The notes below the pieces were generated by a model that was not told the origin of the DNA, did no database searches, and saw only the letters and a list, made by a program, of their open reading frames with translations. A stretch of DNA of 64,000 bases from Cynocephalus volans (lineage: Eukaryota > Chordata > Mammalia > Dermoptera > Cynocephalidae). Within the stretch, counting starts at the first letter, position 1, and the number at the start of each line of letters is the position of its first letter. Below, one piece after another: positions 15,165-28,400 of this stretch. The stretch covers positions 33,645,864-33,709,863 of the forward strand of contig NC_084465.1 of assembly GCF_027409185.1 (NCBI RefSeq), read 5' to 3'. The translations under genes and the position numbers were made by a program.

Positions 15165-16187
15165 CCACGTGCCAAAAAATGTTGGGAACCTTTGCTTTAA
15201 AAGGAACCAAGCTGGGTGTTAGAAGCAGGCAGATTTGCCAGTCAGAGACTCCAATATAAGCAAAGATCAAGCCAAACAGAGGGTTAGAAGCCACGTAGAT
15301 AGAAAAAGATCAGGAAGTCATAATCCCAGAGTGGAACAAGTTAGAAGTCCTATATTAAGACAAATCGACAGGATTCAGGAGCTGTGTGGAACTGAAGTGC
15401 AGGATAATGGAATCATTACTAAGAAGCGGACTCTGATACTTGAAGCAGTCCCCTGTCTCAGCCAAGAGGAGTGTTTCATAGTACTGCATAACAAGGAGGG
15501 CACTGATCCCCAACAACGCCCAGCTCAGGGCCCAGAGCAGAAAGCCAGAGAAGTTTTGTTTAAACCAGTGGTTCTCAAAGTATAGTTCCCAGACCAGCAG
15601 TATCAGCAATACCTGAGAACTTATTAAAAATGCAAATCCTGGATTCCCATCTCAGACCTACCATACCAGAAACTCTGAGGGTGGGCCCAGCAATCTAATG
15701 CATGCTAATGTTGGAGAACATCTGCATCAACAACACTTCAGGGAGCCTCGGTTTCCTCAAGCAGTATCAGGTAATTTTCACCTAATCCTTAAGATAGAGC
15801 CCAAATTAATTCATTTTCCTTTTTTTTTTTTTAAGAGTTCCCTTTAAAGCAATAGGAATTTGAAACAGACAAAAAATAAAAGGTCCAACAAATAGAAGCA
15901 AGTCACAAATCTCAAAATGCTGGTAAGCACTCTTTTACAGGGTTCAAAAAAAAAATGAAAGTACTTCTTTCTCACCCTGCCAAGAGGAAGGACACAAGGT
16001 TAATTTTGAATTCTTTGGTTACTTTTCTACCCTTAATTCTTAATCCTCTTGTTTTACAGTTTTGTTCTATAACCCCCCAGAATGTCTAATCATAAGCTGA
16101 TCTGAACCAGTAGTACATGTCACCTTAATTATTTTGTCTGTTTTTCCCTTAGCTTTTGTCCCAGAAACAAACAGCTTTTGAGAGTAT
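15165..16187. other. Spacer of the inverted duplication
   Basis: About 1 kb between the arms. It carries a MER5A fragment (15565-15725). The remainder is not recognised. Open frames of 84 to 116 codons on both strands look like chance. Confidence 0.7.
15565..15725 (+). mobile_element. MER5A (hAT-Charlie MITE) fragment
   Basis: Starts 'cagtggttctcaaagtatag', continues 'acctgagaacttattaaaaa', 'gaaactctgagggtgggccc', 'agcaatctaatgcatgctaa'. It matches the MER5A order, with a missing end. Confidence 0.8.
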
Positions 16188-16596
16188 GTTAGCCTTTTCT
16201 GTTGCTTATAACAGAAATATCTGAAACTGGGTAATTTGTAAAGAAACAATATTTATTGCTTACAGTTACGGAGGCTGGGAAGTCCAAAGTCCAGGGAACA
16301 TATCTGGGGATGGCCTTGTTCTTGGTGGTGACTCTACAGATGGCTTGAGAGAGAGAGAAAGAGGGAGAGCTTCTCATATGCTCTACTTTTAAAGCCATCA
16401 GAACCACATCCATGACCACCATTAAACCATCAATGGATTAATTCATTCACTATGGCATGATCCTCACAATCTAATCACCTCTTCAAGGCACCACCTTTCA
16501 ATTACCGTAATAGTATTTCCCACCCTCCCAACAGTCACAGTGGGGATTAAATTTCCAACATGAGCTTTGGGGAACATACATATCTAAGCTATATCA
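16188..16596 (-). mobile_element. ERVL-MaLR LTR, complete (in right arm)
   Basis: Minus-strand copy starting TGATATAGCTTAGATATG at 16596. It includes 'gtaagcaataaatattg' and ends near 'ataagcaacagaaaaggcta'. Its partner is at 14831-15164. Confidence 0.75.
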
Positions 16597-16916
16597 GAAG
16601 GGCTACAGAATTTTTTTTCTTTATGGTTATTTATTAGTGATGTGTCTTGCAGAATCTTGTCCGAGAGAAAATAATTATGCAAACAACATGTATAACAATG
16701 AAGCATTTTTACACAAATTCTAATAAATGTATATCCTGAAAGATTAGAAAGAAAAATTCCTGTCAAATCCAGCAATTTTTCCTTGATTCTTGACCCTTAA
16801 CTCTGAGACAACAGTTATGACACAAGTGAAAATAAATGAAGCCAGATAAGTAAGTCAGATAAGTCTCACCCAGTTATTTTCATCCATTACCAAAATTTCA
16901 TTCATTGTTTAATTGC
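16257..16916 (-). repeat. Inverted duplication, right arm
   Basis: Reverse-complement copy of 14509-15164. Here the LTR is complete (it runs on to about 16188), whereas in the left arm it is cut at 'gtaagca'. The outer end stops within about 115 bp of the predicted PTPRZ1 mRNA end. The right arm has about six extra bases in the LTR ('gattag' region) compared with the left. Confidence 0.93.
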
Positions 16917-17050
16917 TCTATACTTTGTCCCATCCCACGGGCCTTTTTTTGCTTGCATCATCCCAGTAGGACCCATGTCCACAATTTTCTTCCATACGTA
17001 CCTCAGCACAACACTTCACAGCAAACAAAAATAGATGGCAATATTTTATA

Positions 17051-17056
17051 TTTATT
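17051..17056 (-). promoter_or_regulatory. Probable PTPRZ1 polyadenylation signal (AATAAA)
   Basis: AATAAA on the minus strand, followed by 'tataaaatattgccatct'. It sits about 800 nt after the stop codon. The cleavage site was not verified. Confidence 0.6.
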
Positions 17057-17437
17057 TTTGCAATTCCTTGGATAAAAACCATTAAACAATGTTTGGTAAG
17101 GTGTTATTCTCATAAAAACATCATTCAAAACAAAAGTATTCCTACTTTCCATAAAAGTTAAAATTACATGCTGAAACGGAGTTAATCACTTAGATAACAC
17201 AACACAATATCAGAAGACTTCTAGAGTAACACCACATAATGAGCTATATCATTAAACTAAACAATTACACAGAGCTAGAAAACTGACTCAAGTAGTAAAA
17301 TATAAAAATCTACAATTATAAATATAAATTTGGTCCATGGAGACACTAGAGCAGTATTTACAGTAAGTATCAGATTATTTCTACTTTAGGTGAATACTGC
17401 AGTTGTAAAACGTGGAATATCATACAGAACAGAGTAT

Positions 17438-17443
17438 TTTATT
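17438..17443 (-). promoter_or_regulatory. Possible proximal polyadenylation signal (AATAAA)
   Basis: A second AATAAA within the 3' UTR, about 410 nt after the stop codon. Its use is only a guess. Confidence 0.35.
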
Positions 17444-17851
17444 TACACTCTACTATATTAAAAGTTATATTTCTAGCAAACCTGATGATTGCTACAAATA
17501 CAGCTAAAAGTTTGAAACTAAAAGCAAACATTTTCTGTAGTTGGGAATTCCTAATATCTACAAATTGCAATTTTCTGTTAAAATCAATACAGAAAAAAAT
17601 ACCACAATTCCATTCTTAGAAATACTGTAAAATTCCATCATTTTAGTTCAAACATAATAAGTGAGTTACAAGAAGTCTTGCAAAAAGGCACACATTATTA
17701 ATGATGTAAATTTGGCAGCAGAATCCTAGGTCACGAGAGTTACTGTCAGATGATGGAAGTAAACAGCTAACAGAACTGGATTGATTTTCCTGTCTAAATT
17801 CAGAATCGGAAAACAATGCTCAGATGTGGGCTCCCCCCTCCCCTTTTGGCG

Positions 17852-17992
17852 TTAAACTAAAGACTCTAAGCTCTCAGCTATATTTCCATCCGGTAATGCT
17901 GCACCATTACTCTCCAGAGAGGTGGATGGATTCTCTTCCTGCCTCGTGCTCACGAGGCTGAGGACTGCTTTGTAGAGAAACTGATACTGCTC
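17852..17992 (-). CDS. PTPRZ1: PTPRZ1 last coding exon, PDZ-binding tail
   Basis: 141 bp: [20 protein letters not shown], then a Ser-rich piece and [12 protein letters not shown] before the TAA at 17854-17852. The C-terminal ESLV is a class I PDZ ligand; the family is known to bind PSD-95-type proteins. Acceptor TTTCTGTAG. Confidence 0.96.
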   Translation of the reverse strand, partial: EQYQFLYKAVLSLVSTRQEENPSTSLESNGAALPDGNIAESLESLV

Positions 17993-20900
17993 CTACAGAA
18001 AGAAGAAAGGGAGGTTATAGATAGGGAGCTCAGTGAGGACATAAATTCAGAAGAAGAAGGAATAATTTTGGATACACTTCAGCACTGCTCATGGAAGGGT
18101 ATGGTGTTAAGGGCTTTGTTATACTCAGCAGAGGTACACAATCTATATTAATGTCTCTTTCTGATTAAATTGGAGCAACTTTTCAATAATCAAACATTCA
18201 CTGACCTAGAAAACTGGCCCACATGCATTTGCTAATGATAAGCACTCAATAATTATTCATTTACTTCATAAAATCTGCAAGTAATGTGACAGAGCTCTGT
18301 TAACTTGTGGGGAAACACTTTAGCACTAGGCACCTAAAAGGAAGTTTCTTATTCTCCTTTTTCTAGTTGTTATGAAATCCACTGGATCTGTCTATTTACA
18401 GAGAGGTCTCGGAAATGACTGCAGTGTCGGCTCAGGGATGTATGCAGAATGCAGTCCTTTCTCAAGATCTGCTGTTTACCGTGTCTTCATACTCTGTCAG
18501 CCTCACTGGTCCTATGCTCTAATTTGAGCAAAGGTGAGTGTGTGCTCTGCTGTGGTCTTAGAGTAGAGGCACACTGAATACTGAAGCACTTTTTCTTATA
18601 GATGTAAGCTCAGGTGATAGGGGGAGAGGTAGTTGCAGGTAACCTGAGCCAGTGACTAGCATCATAGTGGAAAACCATTAGGACCCAGTATGAATCAGTG
18701 CATCATTACAATGCATTTGTGAAACTTAGGTCTTCTGAAAACAGTTTCATGCAGGACAAGCTTGATACAACACTGCTGGCCTGAATGAGACTTTTAATAG
18801 GAGCGCCTCCGAAGTGCATGTGCACAAGCATTACCTTGACCTCCTGACAACTAGTCTGGGCTGGAGCTTTGAAGATGGACCCTTTAAAAGGCCCTATACA
18901 TATATAGACCAATAAGCTGAAATTGAGCTATAATTTCTGCATCCACCTAAGCTTCTCCCACTGGGGTATTTGCACTAAGTTCCCTATTGTCTTTCCAGTC
19001 CCTGTTTCCACAATAATAAAAACTCCCAAGTTATTTTCAAGGTTGAGAATTATCTTTCCAGATGTGCTGTGCCTCTTTCTTGATTATACACGTTTCTCTC
19101 TCTTTTTAAAAGTACCCAAGAATTAGTAACTTGTTTACTCCAGGAATTGAGTTTGGCTTGAGAAAGAAGTCAATAGTTCCAACATTAGGTCCCTGAGCTC
19201 TGTCTTCTGACTGTTCTCTGAGGCTAGGCAGAACTTGAACCCTGGGAAAATAACTATTTATGTTGCTGGATAAGACAATTTGTTGCTTCTTCTACTGAGG
19301 ATATTTTTCAGAATTACAAGATTTACAAAAAGGCACACATGAAACTTAAAATTTTTCACCCATCAATTTTCTGGAAGTTAAACTTTAAATACTTATTGTT
19401 TGTTGTTCTGGTTCTATGAATGGCAGACTTGTAATTCAGCCTGAAAATGACATGCTACTGGTATCAGTCAATGTGATTTTTCTTGATACCTGATAAAAAT
19501 ATTTAGGCGGTCTCTAGAAAGTAACTAGTATTCCAATAGTTAAAAGTTTGGTTCACTGTTTTATTACTTACAATGTCAGCAAAGACTCCTGGCCTCATCA
19601 AATTGATCATCTTGGCTACCTGGTAAACATCCATGGAACTTTCTTTTTCTAGTTGGTGCATAAGGGTTGTCAGAGCACAGAAAGTTCCTGCTGTCACTCC
19701 TCCGTGCCTTGTAGCAAAGAGAAAAGACAAAGATTCCATTCAGTTGCATCAAACACTCACAGAGCATATAGCTTTGACAACTTTGCAGTAGAAACACTGA
19801 AAATTTAATGGATTTTCTCTTCATACTTTTTTGTGCACAGAACTACATGGTTTAATTTGAAACACTGCCAAGTGTTCATGATATTAGCAATGGTAACTTT
19901 TTATAAAAGTTTACTATTTGCTTATGATTTGTTATTTTTACACAATGGAATAGGCTGGCAATAAATAAAAATGTTCTAACTGAGGTTATAAAATATATAC
20001 TATGTATCATATAGTATACACATATATATATATAAAACGTAATTCCAATATACGCATTGTTTATTTGTTTATAACAGAAGCCTGGAAAGATTTATTGGAT
20101 AAATATTCCTGTTTCTGGTAAATAAAAAACATATCAATTTTACTCCTGTTCTGAGAAGTCATGGCTGAGAAATGTCTCTCTGGTTAGCTCCTGTAAAATT
20201 CCAGTGCTAAAACACTGACTCATCACACGAAGTGTTCTCAGCATAAAATGTAAAAGCAGATTCTTATAATAATGCACCCATCTTCTGACTTCAACAGGAG
20301 CTTCAAGTGAAGTGAGAAAAAAAAAAGTGTTCTTTGTTGACTTTGTTGATAAGAAGGTGATAATCTACCCTGGCTGAATCATCATAGCTGGCCCAAAGCA
20401 TTGGATTAGTACAAAGACAATAGAAATAGACATACACCCAGAGAATGCTCAATGTGAAATGATTCAAAGTGTAGAACTTACTCATCATGAACAATCATGG
20501 GTCCATCCCTGTTGGCAGCTTCTTCTTTGATAATACTTACAAGTTCAAAAGTTTTACTAATGGGACTATCAGGATTTGGCCACTTGGGGCACTGAAAATG
20601 CCTCACTTCAAGTACATAATCATCCTAAAAGAAGAAAGAGAAACTAATGCTTTTAAAGAGTAATGTTGGCTAAGTGACAGTTTATCATGAGTGGAATAAT
20701 TGGGGAAAACTAGGAATTACAGTAACGTAAAACAACCACGTGGCGTGCATGAGTGGCAGTGGTAGTTGGTGCACTTTTTTCATCATGGAAGATAAGAAAT
20801 AGTTGTGCTGCCACGTTTACCATGGTCAGATTTACTCAGCAGGGTAAAAAAAATGTAATCTCTTTTTAAATTCTAAAAATAAACCTTATCTCTGGGTGCA

Positions 20901-23900
20901 ATATGCCACTACTAACAAATCATGAAAGTATGTATCAAAGATGTGTCTGGGCTGCTGAATTTAAACTTACAAAAATAAACCGTTAGTATTAAAATTTGTT
21001 TTGAAAATAGCACTACCTCTTCAAATACCAGCAATCCTCAGGCTTAACTAAGGGGGGTCTGGGATTGCACCACGCAGTAGGAAAAATGCTGCAGAGAACA
21101 GCAGAGACTCCAGCCCCAGTTCTGATTCTTGCTTAAGTGACTAACCAAACAGCATGACTTGATTAAATCCCTTAAAGCTTTGACCCCCAGTTTCTGAAAG
21201 TGTGCTCAATAAAATGCTACATTTAAAAACAAGTAGGAGAACCTAAATTTTACATGGAAGTACAAAGGGCCAAAACAGCCAAGATACTACTAAAGAAGAA
21301 AAACAAGACAAGGGATTATCTCATCAGTTATGAAGAATTATTGTAAGCTATAAGAATTAAGACACTGTTGTTTTGGCAGAGAAATGAACAGAAACCAATG
21401 GAATAAAATAAAGATCTTAGAAATAAGCCCATATTATCTAGAAACTAGATTTATTACTCAACTAGTATTGCCAAATCACAAATGATGCTGGGATAATGGT
21501 TATTATATGGGAAATAATGAAACTGAACCCTTGTCTAACAAAATATAAACCAAGGCCACACTGCTCATCAGTGAACTGGAATCAACATTTTCTTTCTTTC
21601 TTTGTTTTAATCGAGTAGGATTTTATCCCATTGCTATACTGTTTACGTTATCTATCTGCCTTATCAAGTTTATAAGTTTTAGTCATTCAATATTCTAGAG
21701 AATAGAGAATTCTCTTATATACCATATATGGTTTACCAGTTTCATAATTAGGGTAAAGTGAAACATTTAAATTATCTAAAACATAATTTAATCTTTTTCT
21801 GATTGAGAAGGTACTCTGAATCTTACATGCCTTAGTTGTCATTATTAGTATATTTTAGTATTTCACTGTAGCTCTATGTAAATAATTGACAAAGAATTCA
21901 ATAATATATATTCTAATACACAACTCTTATATATAACCAAGAGTTTAATAAAACAATATATTATGTTATAGATAACAATAATATCTTGTAGATAACCAAG
22001 AGATCAGTAAAACAATCCTAGTTTATTGTACTGCACATTTTCAAAGCACTCCTTCACATATCAGCTCACTGTACTTTGGTAGAGAGCTGTAAGTTTCAGG
22101 TAATATTATTTTTTCCATTTTACTTAGGAGAATACAAGGTAAGGGCTTGCCTTAAAACATGACAATTAGAATTAATAATTTTTTAAATTTTTTTAATTTT
22201 TACTGTTTATTTTAAACCTAAGCTCTATCAGCAACTGATTTGCAGTAAAAGAGAAATCTTTGGTTTCCTTTGTGTGTAGAATTCAGGAAGAGTGTAGTTG
22301 AGTGATGACTAATTGTTTAATGATTCTGTAAGATTTTGAAAATGAAAGTGACAAGAAAGGTAATATTGATTATTTGGATAATCTGTCTCAATCTGAAAGA
22401 AATCAGAGTTCTTTTTATTTCTAGGAAAGATCCTTAAATCAGTATATGATTAACATGTTGTTAAGATGAAAACTTGGTCGTTTAACTTATGTCCATACCT
22501 GTGTAGCTTCTAAGATAAAGTCTTGAATTACAAGTTTTTCCTCATTAGATAGACATTTGTGTTCTTCAGCCATAAGAGTGACCTTAAAGCTCTCACAATT
22601 TATAGGCTCATCTTTATTTGGCCAGTAAACAAATTCATCTTCTGCCTGGAGGAATAAAAGCCAAAAAAGAGTCTAGATTTTAAGAAAATGTCTAAGTGAG
22701 ATTGTGAAATAAATTGGTTGGCAGAGAAATTTCAACTTGAGTTTTCCTGTGAATCTCAAAATTTACTCTTAAAATCTTCCTGGTGTCTTAAACCAGATTG
22801 AAATGAAGAATAAAATATTACACTTAAGAACCCAAACTATTGCCTGTTATTTTGCACTTTTAGCTTATCAATAATGGTAATCTGAATTTTCTTAAGCAGT
22901 GTCAAAAAATATATAAATTTAAGTTCATTTAAAATTTCTTTCATTTGAAACTGTCATTCATCACTTTTAGACCTGGGAGATTGTACAACCAAACCATGCT
23001 CAACAATAAACCAGGTCTGACTCCAACGACATTAGTTTATTAGTTGAAAACATAACTTTGCTTGTTTGTATGCTGGACTTCTGGCTATTGTAATCTGATA
23101 TTTCCCCTCTAAAGAAAGTACTAAAAGTGACCTAAGGGACTTACCATGTTTTGACCATCAGGGATCATAACTACCAGTTGGGCATTATGGTCCCATATCA
23201 TCCTCCAGAAATCCTTGATGGTATGGAGAAGGGGATGCTGAGTGATGATGAATTCATTGCTCTGGTAATAGCCCTACAAAACCAAAGAAAAGATTCAAAG
23301 AATCTTACCATATGCCTTTAAACATTCAGAACAACATTTATAAGTTAATTGACCTTAAGTCAAAGAGTTGCAAATTGTGTGTATGAATAACAATGAATGA
23401 TTATAGCAGTTGTCTACTGGGCACTTCCTCTATGCTAGGAAGTGTTTTCTTCCTCTTAAATCATATGTTCCTCATGGTAGTACTATGAGATAGGAACTGT
23501 GATTCTCATTTTTCAGGTGATTACACTGAGGCTTAAGAAATTGAGTGTTTTGCCCAAGTTTACCTCAAGAAGCGTTATTGTGTTCAAGTTTACGTATCAC
23601 CTCTAGGAGCAGACTTACCAAAATGGCTTGTGGAAAGTGTCTCCTACACTAGATAGAATGGAAATCGGTGGGAGAGTTTCGATTTATCACTTTCCACAAG
23701 TTCCAATGGCAGAATGACAAATTTACACACCTTCTCACAACAGGACATCTTCAGTGTCCAGACACCCTTGGTTGCCTCTACAAGAGAGGAACTAGGAAGG
23801 ACCCCTGCAGATTTTGCTGCAGAAACCTGGAAGCTGGTGCCACTGGATTAGTTATGATTCCATGCTGTTATTTATAAAAAGCATAGTTCTTCTAGCCCCT

Positions 23901-25155
23901 TCTGGTATGGAGTCTTTCAGATCCCATTCCTATTCCCATGGGCTCATTTGAAGTGTGACATGTATTTAAATGCCACCATCACATATCTCCCTGTTTCCTG
24001 CATGAATATTCCTCAATGTTTTCTTCACTGGATAAATAGAAGAGAGGGTTTGGAGTAGTAATTATGACACTTTCATCTGAAGCCAAGCCCTGTCATTCAT
24101 TGACCTGAAATGATAATGAAGGTCACACAACAACTACTAAATCATTCATCCCTCAAAATGAGACCTAAATGTAGAAGGAAAATATTGTATCTTTAGAAAT
24201 CCAGGTCCTAAATGAGCCAGATTTTCAGTGAGAACCATGCTGCAAACCTAGAGTGGTAATGTCAGTGTGGTTGTGTTTTGCTGAAACTGATATATCCTGG
24301 ATTTGCTCAAGGGCTCTGCTTTGGTAAATGAATGGAGCCTCTTAGATGGGCAAGTATAAGTTTTGTTATCTACTTATCAGCCCTGAATGGTGAATTTGAG
24401 TTGTTGCACCTACTCATTTGTCTTACTTGGGGTTTTTTTCAGTCCCAGCACACACAAGAACATCAAAGAATGCTGTTATTTCCTTTGCTTCTGTGGGCTG
24501 TAGGCCTGCAGTCATCAGATTTGACTTATGACCAGCAATGGCCCAAGCCCACAGCCACAGAAGTCCACTATGGTTGTGATTCTGGTGACACAAGCTGGCA
24601 GAAGTCTCCCCAGTGACTTCTCTGGCTTACCATGATATAGGAGGCATTGATGTAGTCTGTGCCTTCCCCACTCAGGGATGAAATGCCGACCCTTGATCTT
24701 TCCACTGAAACACAGAACATTCATTGAAACAACTATGCTCATAGCACTGTACCACGCCACCCCCCAAATGCAAAACAGCTGCATTTCTCAAGTCGAGTGT
24801 CTGATCTTTAAGCTAATATTTCTATACATTTTGCATTTTTATAAGAGACTTCAGGGGTTTGAGTCCTTTTTAACATTTACCTATTGGTCATAATTAGAAA
24901 AATATGAATGTACTGCATTTCTCCCAAGGTATACAAATATTGTCAAGTTGCCTACAATGCTTTTATTGTAGAAAAGTTGTTTTTTCAAGATTTATCATAA
25001 CTTACCAGGGATGATGGAAGAAGTTCTGTTCTTTTCCCTGTTGCATTGCTTTAGGGCTGTAGAATAGTCACTCTGCTGTATATTCGATTGACTCAGGAGC
25101 TGAGCAAGGGAGTCAAGGAAGAAACTAGGTTATTTTATTTAAGGCATCCAAATGA

Positions 25156-25207
<52 letters not shown>

Positions 25208-25436
25208 GACCCAACAAAGATTAGATATTCGTATAAATACGAGTTGCACATGTGACTTGTTTTCCTAGAATTCCTTGAATTAAAAATTGTTCTATACCAG
25301 GGAAGCTGGAAGAAGCAAAGACTCTCTCTAGTCTGACTTTCAGCATTGAGAGGATCTTCCTCATGGCTCCCTCTACAGATGTGCACCCTCCATTTCCTCT
25401 ACTTAAATAGCACACTGCAATTCAGAGGTAAATTGC

Positions 25437-25485
<49 letters not shown>

Positions 25486-28400
25486 GTGTACATATATATG
25501 TATATAGCTAGATTTTATTCATTCCCTTTGTTATTTAGTACTCCAATACATGAATAATCTACATTGTATTTGTCTATTTCCCAACTAGTGAATGTTTCGG
25601 TTATTTCCAATGTTTTGCTATTTCAAGCTTTGTTGCAATGAATATCTCTTGCATATTTCTTAATGTGTACACATATGAGGGTTTCTATAGAGGATCAAGA
25701 GTCATTAGTGTTTAATTTTTGACAGTCTGATAGATAAAAAATGGTATATCATGATTTTGCTTTGCATTTCCTTAATTACTGAGAGATTATGAATCTTAGT
25801 GCTCAATAGCCATGTAAATTTCTTCATGGATGACTGCCTTTTCACATTTCCATTTCATTGTTGTTTATTAATTTGGAGGGGTTTTTGATGTATTCGATGT
25901 AAGTATAGTCTGTTTAAAAAGTTGCAAATGTCTTTGTTCTCTTTAATCACACAGACATTTACAGCCAATTTACTAATTTTTTTGAGATCTGCAAATTATG
26001 TTTTTATTTAAGAATTCCTTCTCTACCCTGAGGCCATCAAAAGATATTTTCCAATATTTTGTTATAATAGTAATGAGCCTTTGCTTTTTTACCTTTAGGT
26101 ATTTAATCCATGTTTAGTATGTTTCAGTGTTTTAGGTGTGATAGGAATCTAATTTTACTTTTTTCCACATGGAAATTTTTCTAATGCCATTTATTGATTA
26201 GTCTTCCCTTCCCTCACTGATATGTAATGTCACCTCTATCACATAGATTTCGTCATATGCATGGTTTCTCTGGTTGATATGGTAGTTTTTCAATATTATT
26301 ATATTGCATAATAAGTCTTTTTGTCAAGTACAGTACAAAACAATTCTATTTTTTTTCTTTTTAATTTTCAGTATTGGTTCGATGTTTGGCTCTTTACTTC
26401 TCCATGTTAAATTAAAATCTGTTCTTCATTTTCCATGAAAATTCCTGCTAGAAACTTGATTGATACTGCATTAACTTTTATATTCAATTCAAGGAGAATC
26501 AACTTCTTAACAATATTTCCATCCATCAACATTATATCTCTATTTATTTGGACCTAATTCTATGCTCAGTTCAGTTTTATAATTTTATCAATGCATTTAT
26601 TGCACATTTTGTTAAGTGTATTATTTGAGACCCTGGAGTTTTTGTTGCTGTTGTTAACAATGGGGTTCTTTATTGTTCTGACATTTTTCTTATCACGTAT
26701 AGTTAATGAATAACAATGCTATTGATATTTGTATGTGTTTGTTGAACTCTAATAAAAAATAATATTTTCACATTTGTTTCTCCTGCTGGTCTATATAGAC
26801 AGTCATATCATCTGCAAATCCTTTCCCAAGATTTTTATACATTTTATTTTTTTCATGCTTAACTCAATTTCCAGTACAATGTTGAATAATAGTGTCAATA
26901 GCTGGCATTCTTTGTTTTTTCTTGACTCTACTAAGAAAATTTACAAGTCTAATTTTTATGTGTGATGTTTATTGTAGTTTTGTTGTAGATAGATACATCT
27001 TATAAGGCTAAGAAAGCTTGCTTCCATTCCTGATTTACTAAGAGTTTTTGTTATGAACAGTATAGAATTTTATTGACTACTTTCTCTACATTTATTAAGA
27101 GGAATATGAAATTCTTGTACCTAAATTTATTCACATTTTCAAATGTTAAATCATTATTTCAATCTTGGAATAAACCTTATAAACTCTACTTGATCAGGAT
27201 ATTTAAAGACTACACTGCTGGATTTGAATTGCTGATATTTTAAGTATGATTTTATGGATATTGGTCTATAAATTTCTCATACTGGCCTTGGAAACTTAAG
27301 ATATCAAAGTTATACTTGTTCAGTAAAATAGTTGGGTTAGTTTCCCACCTGGATTTTTTTTTACCCTAAATTTTGGAATTTTCTGTTTCCTAAAAATTTG
27401 ATAAAAGCTGACATTTAATTCTTCTGGGCCTGGTCATATTTTGGAGGTGAAAATTTTGGCAACTGATTCAATTTATTTAATGGTTATTGGTCTAGTTGAA
27501 TGTTCTATTTCTTTTTGAGTGTATTTTGACTATAGTTTTCTTGAAAATTATCCACTTAATGTAGGTTTTCAAATTTATTGTCACACATACGTTCATAGTA
27601 TTCTTTTATGTTTAGAAAAATATTTCTGAATTATAATTATGTCCTGATTTTTTCTTATTATTTATTTGTGCATATTCTCAGCATATTCCTCCCCTTCATC
27701 AACCTGGACCCAGGTTTGTTTATTAATCTTTGGACATAACCTGCACTTGGTTTTGTTTCATTCTTGTTTCTATTTAGCTATTTTCTATTTAACTTAAGAA
27801 AGTTTTAACTTCTTCTTTGGGTGTGTAATGTTTTTCTCTTAATTTTTGCATACTATGCCTACTTCAATTTCTTTTTCTTATTTATACTCAAATAAATACA
27901 TTCATACTTGTAAATTCTTTCTACACACAATTTTAGCTGAGTCCTGCAAGTTATACTGCGTAATGTTTCTGTTGTCCTTTAATTCTAAAAGATTTATAAT
28001 TTCCTCTTTAATATGTAAATTATTTATTTTTAAACATTTTTGCCTTGTCCACAATCACTTCATTTTCGTTATTTAAATTTATTTATTTTTTAATTGAAAA
28101 ATAAAAATTATATATATATATTTATCCTGTACAATATGTTTTGTAATATGTATACATAGTTGAATGGCTAAATTGAGCTAATTAACACATACATTACCTC
28201 ACGTTCCTATTTTTTTGTGGTGAGAAGACTTAAAATCTACTCTCTTAGTAATTTTCAAGAAAACAATACACTGTTATTAACTGTGGTCACCATGTTGTAC
28301 AATAAATCTCTTGAATTTACTTCTCCTGTCTAACTGAAATTTTGTATCTTTTTACTAACATCTGCCTAACCTGCCCTCTCTTTGGCCCTGGTAACTACCA

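Larger units (their letters stand above)
17030..17851 (-). other. PTPRZ1: PTPRZ1 3' UTR
   Basis: AT-rich sequence after the stop codon. AATAAA on the minus strand is at 17443-17438 (possible proximal signal) and 17056-17051 (probable main signal), which would place cleavage near 17030-17040. No transposon is seen in it. Confidence 0.7.

Noticed and set aside
14999..16422. Two nearly identical small proteins (MVVMDVVLMALKVEHMRSSP...) on opposite strands
   Set aside because: They are the LTR sequence inside the two arms of the inverted duplication, not genes.
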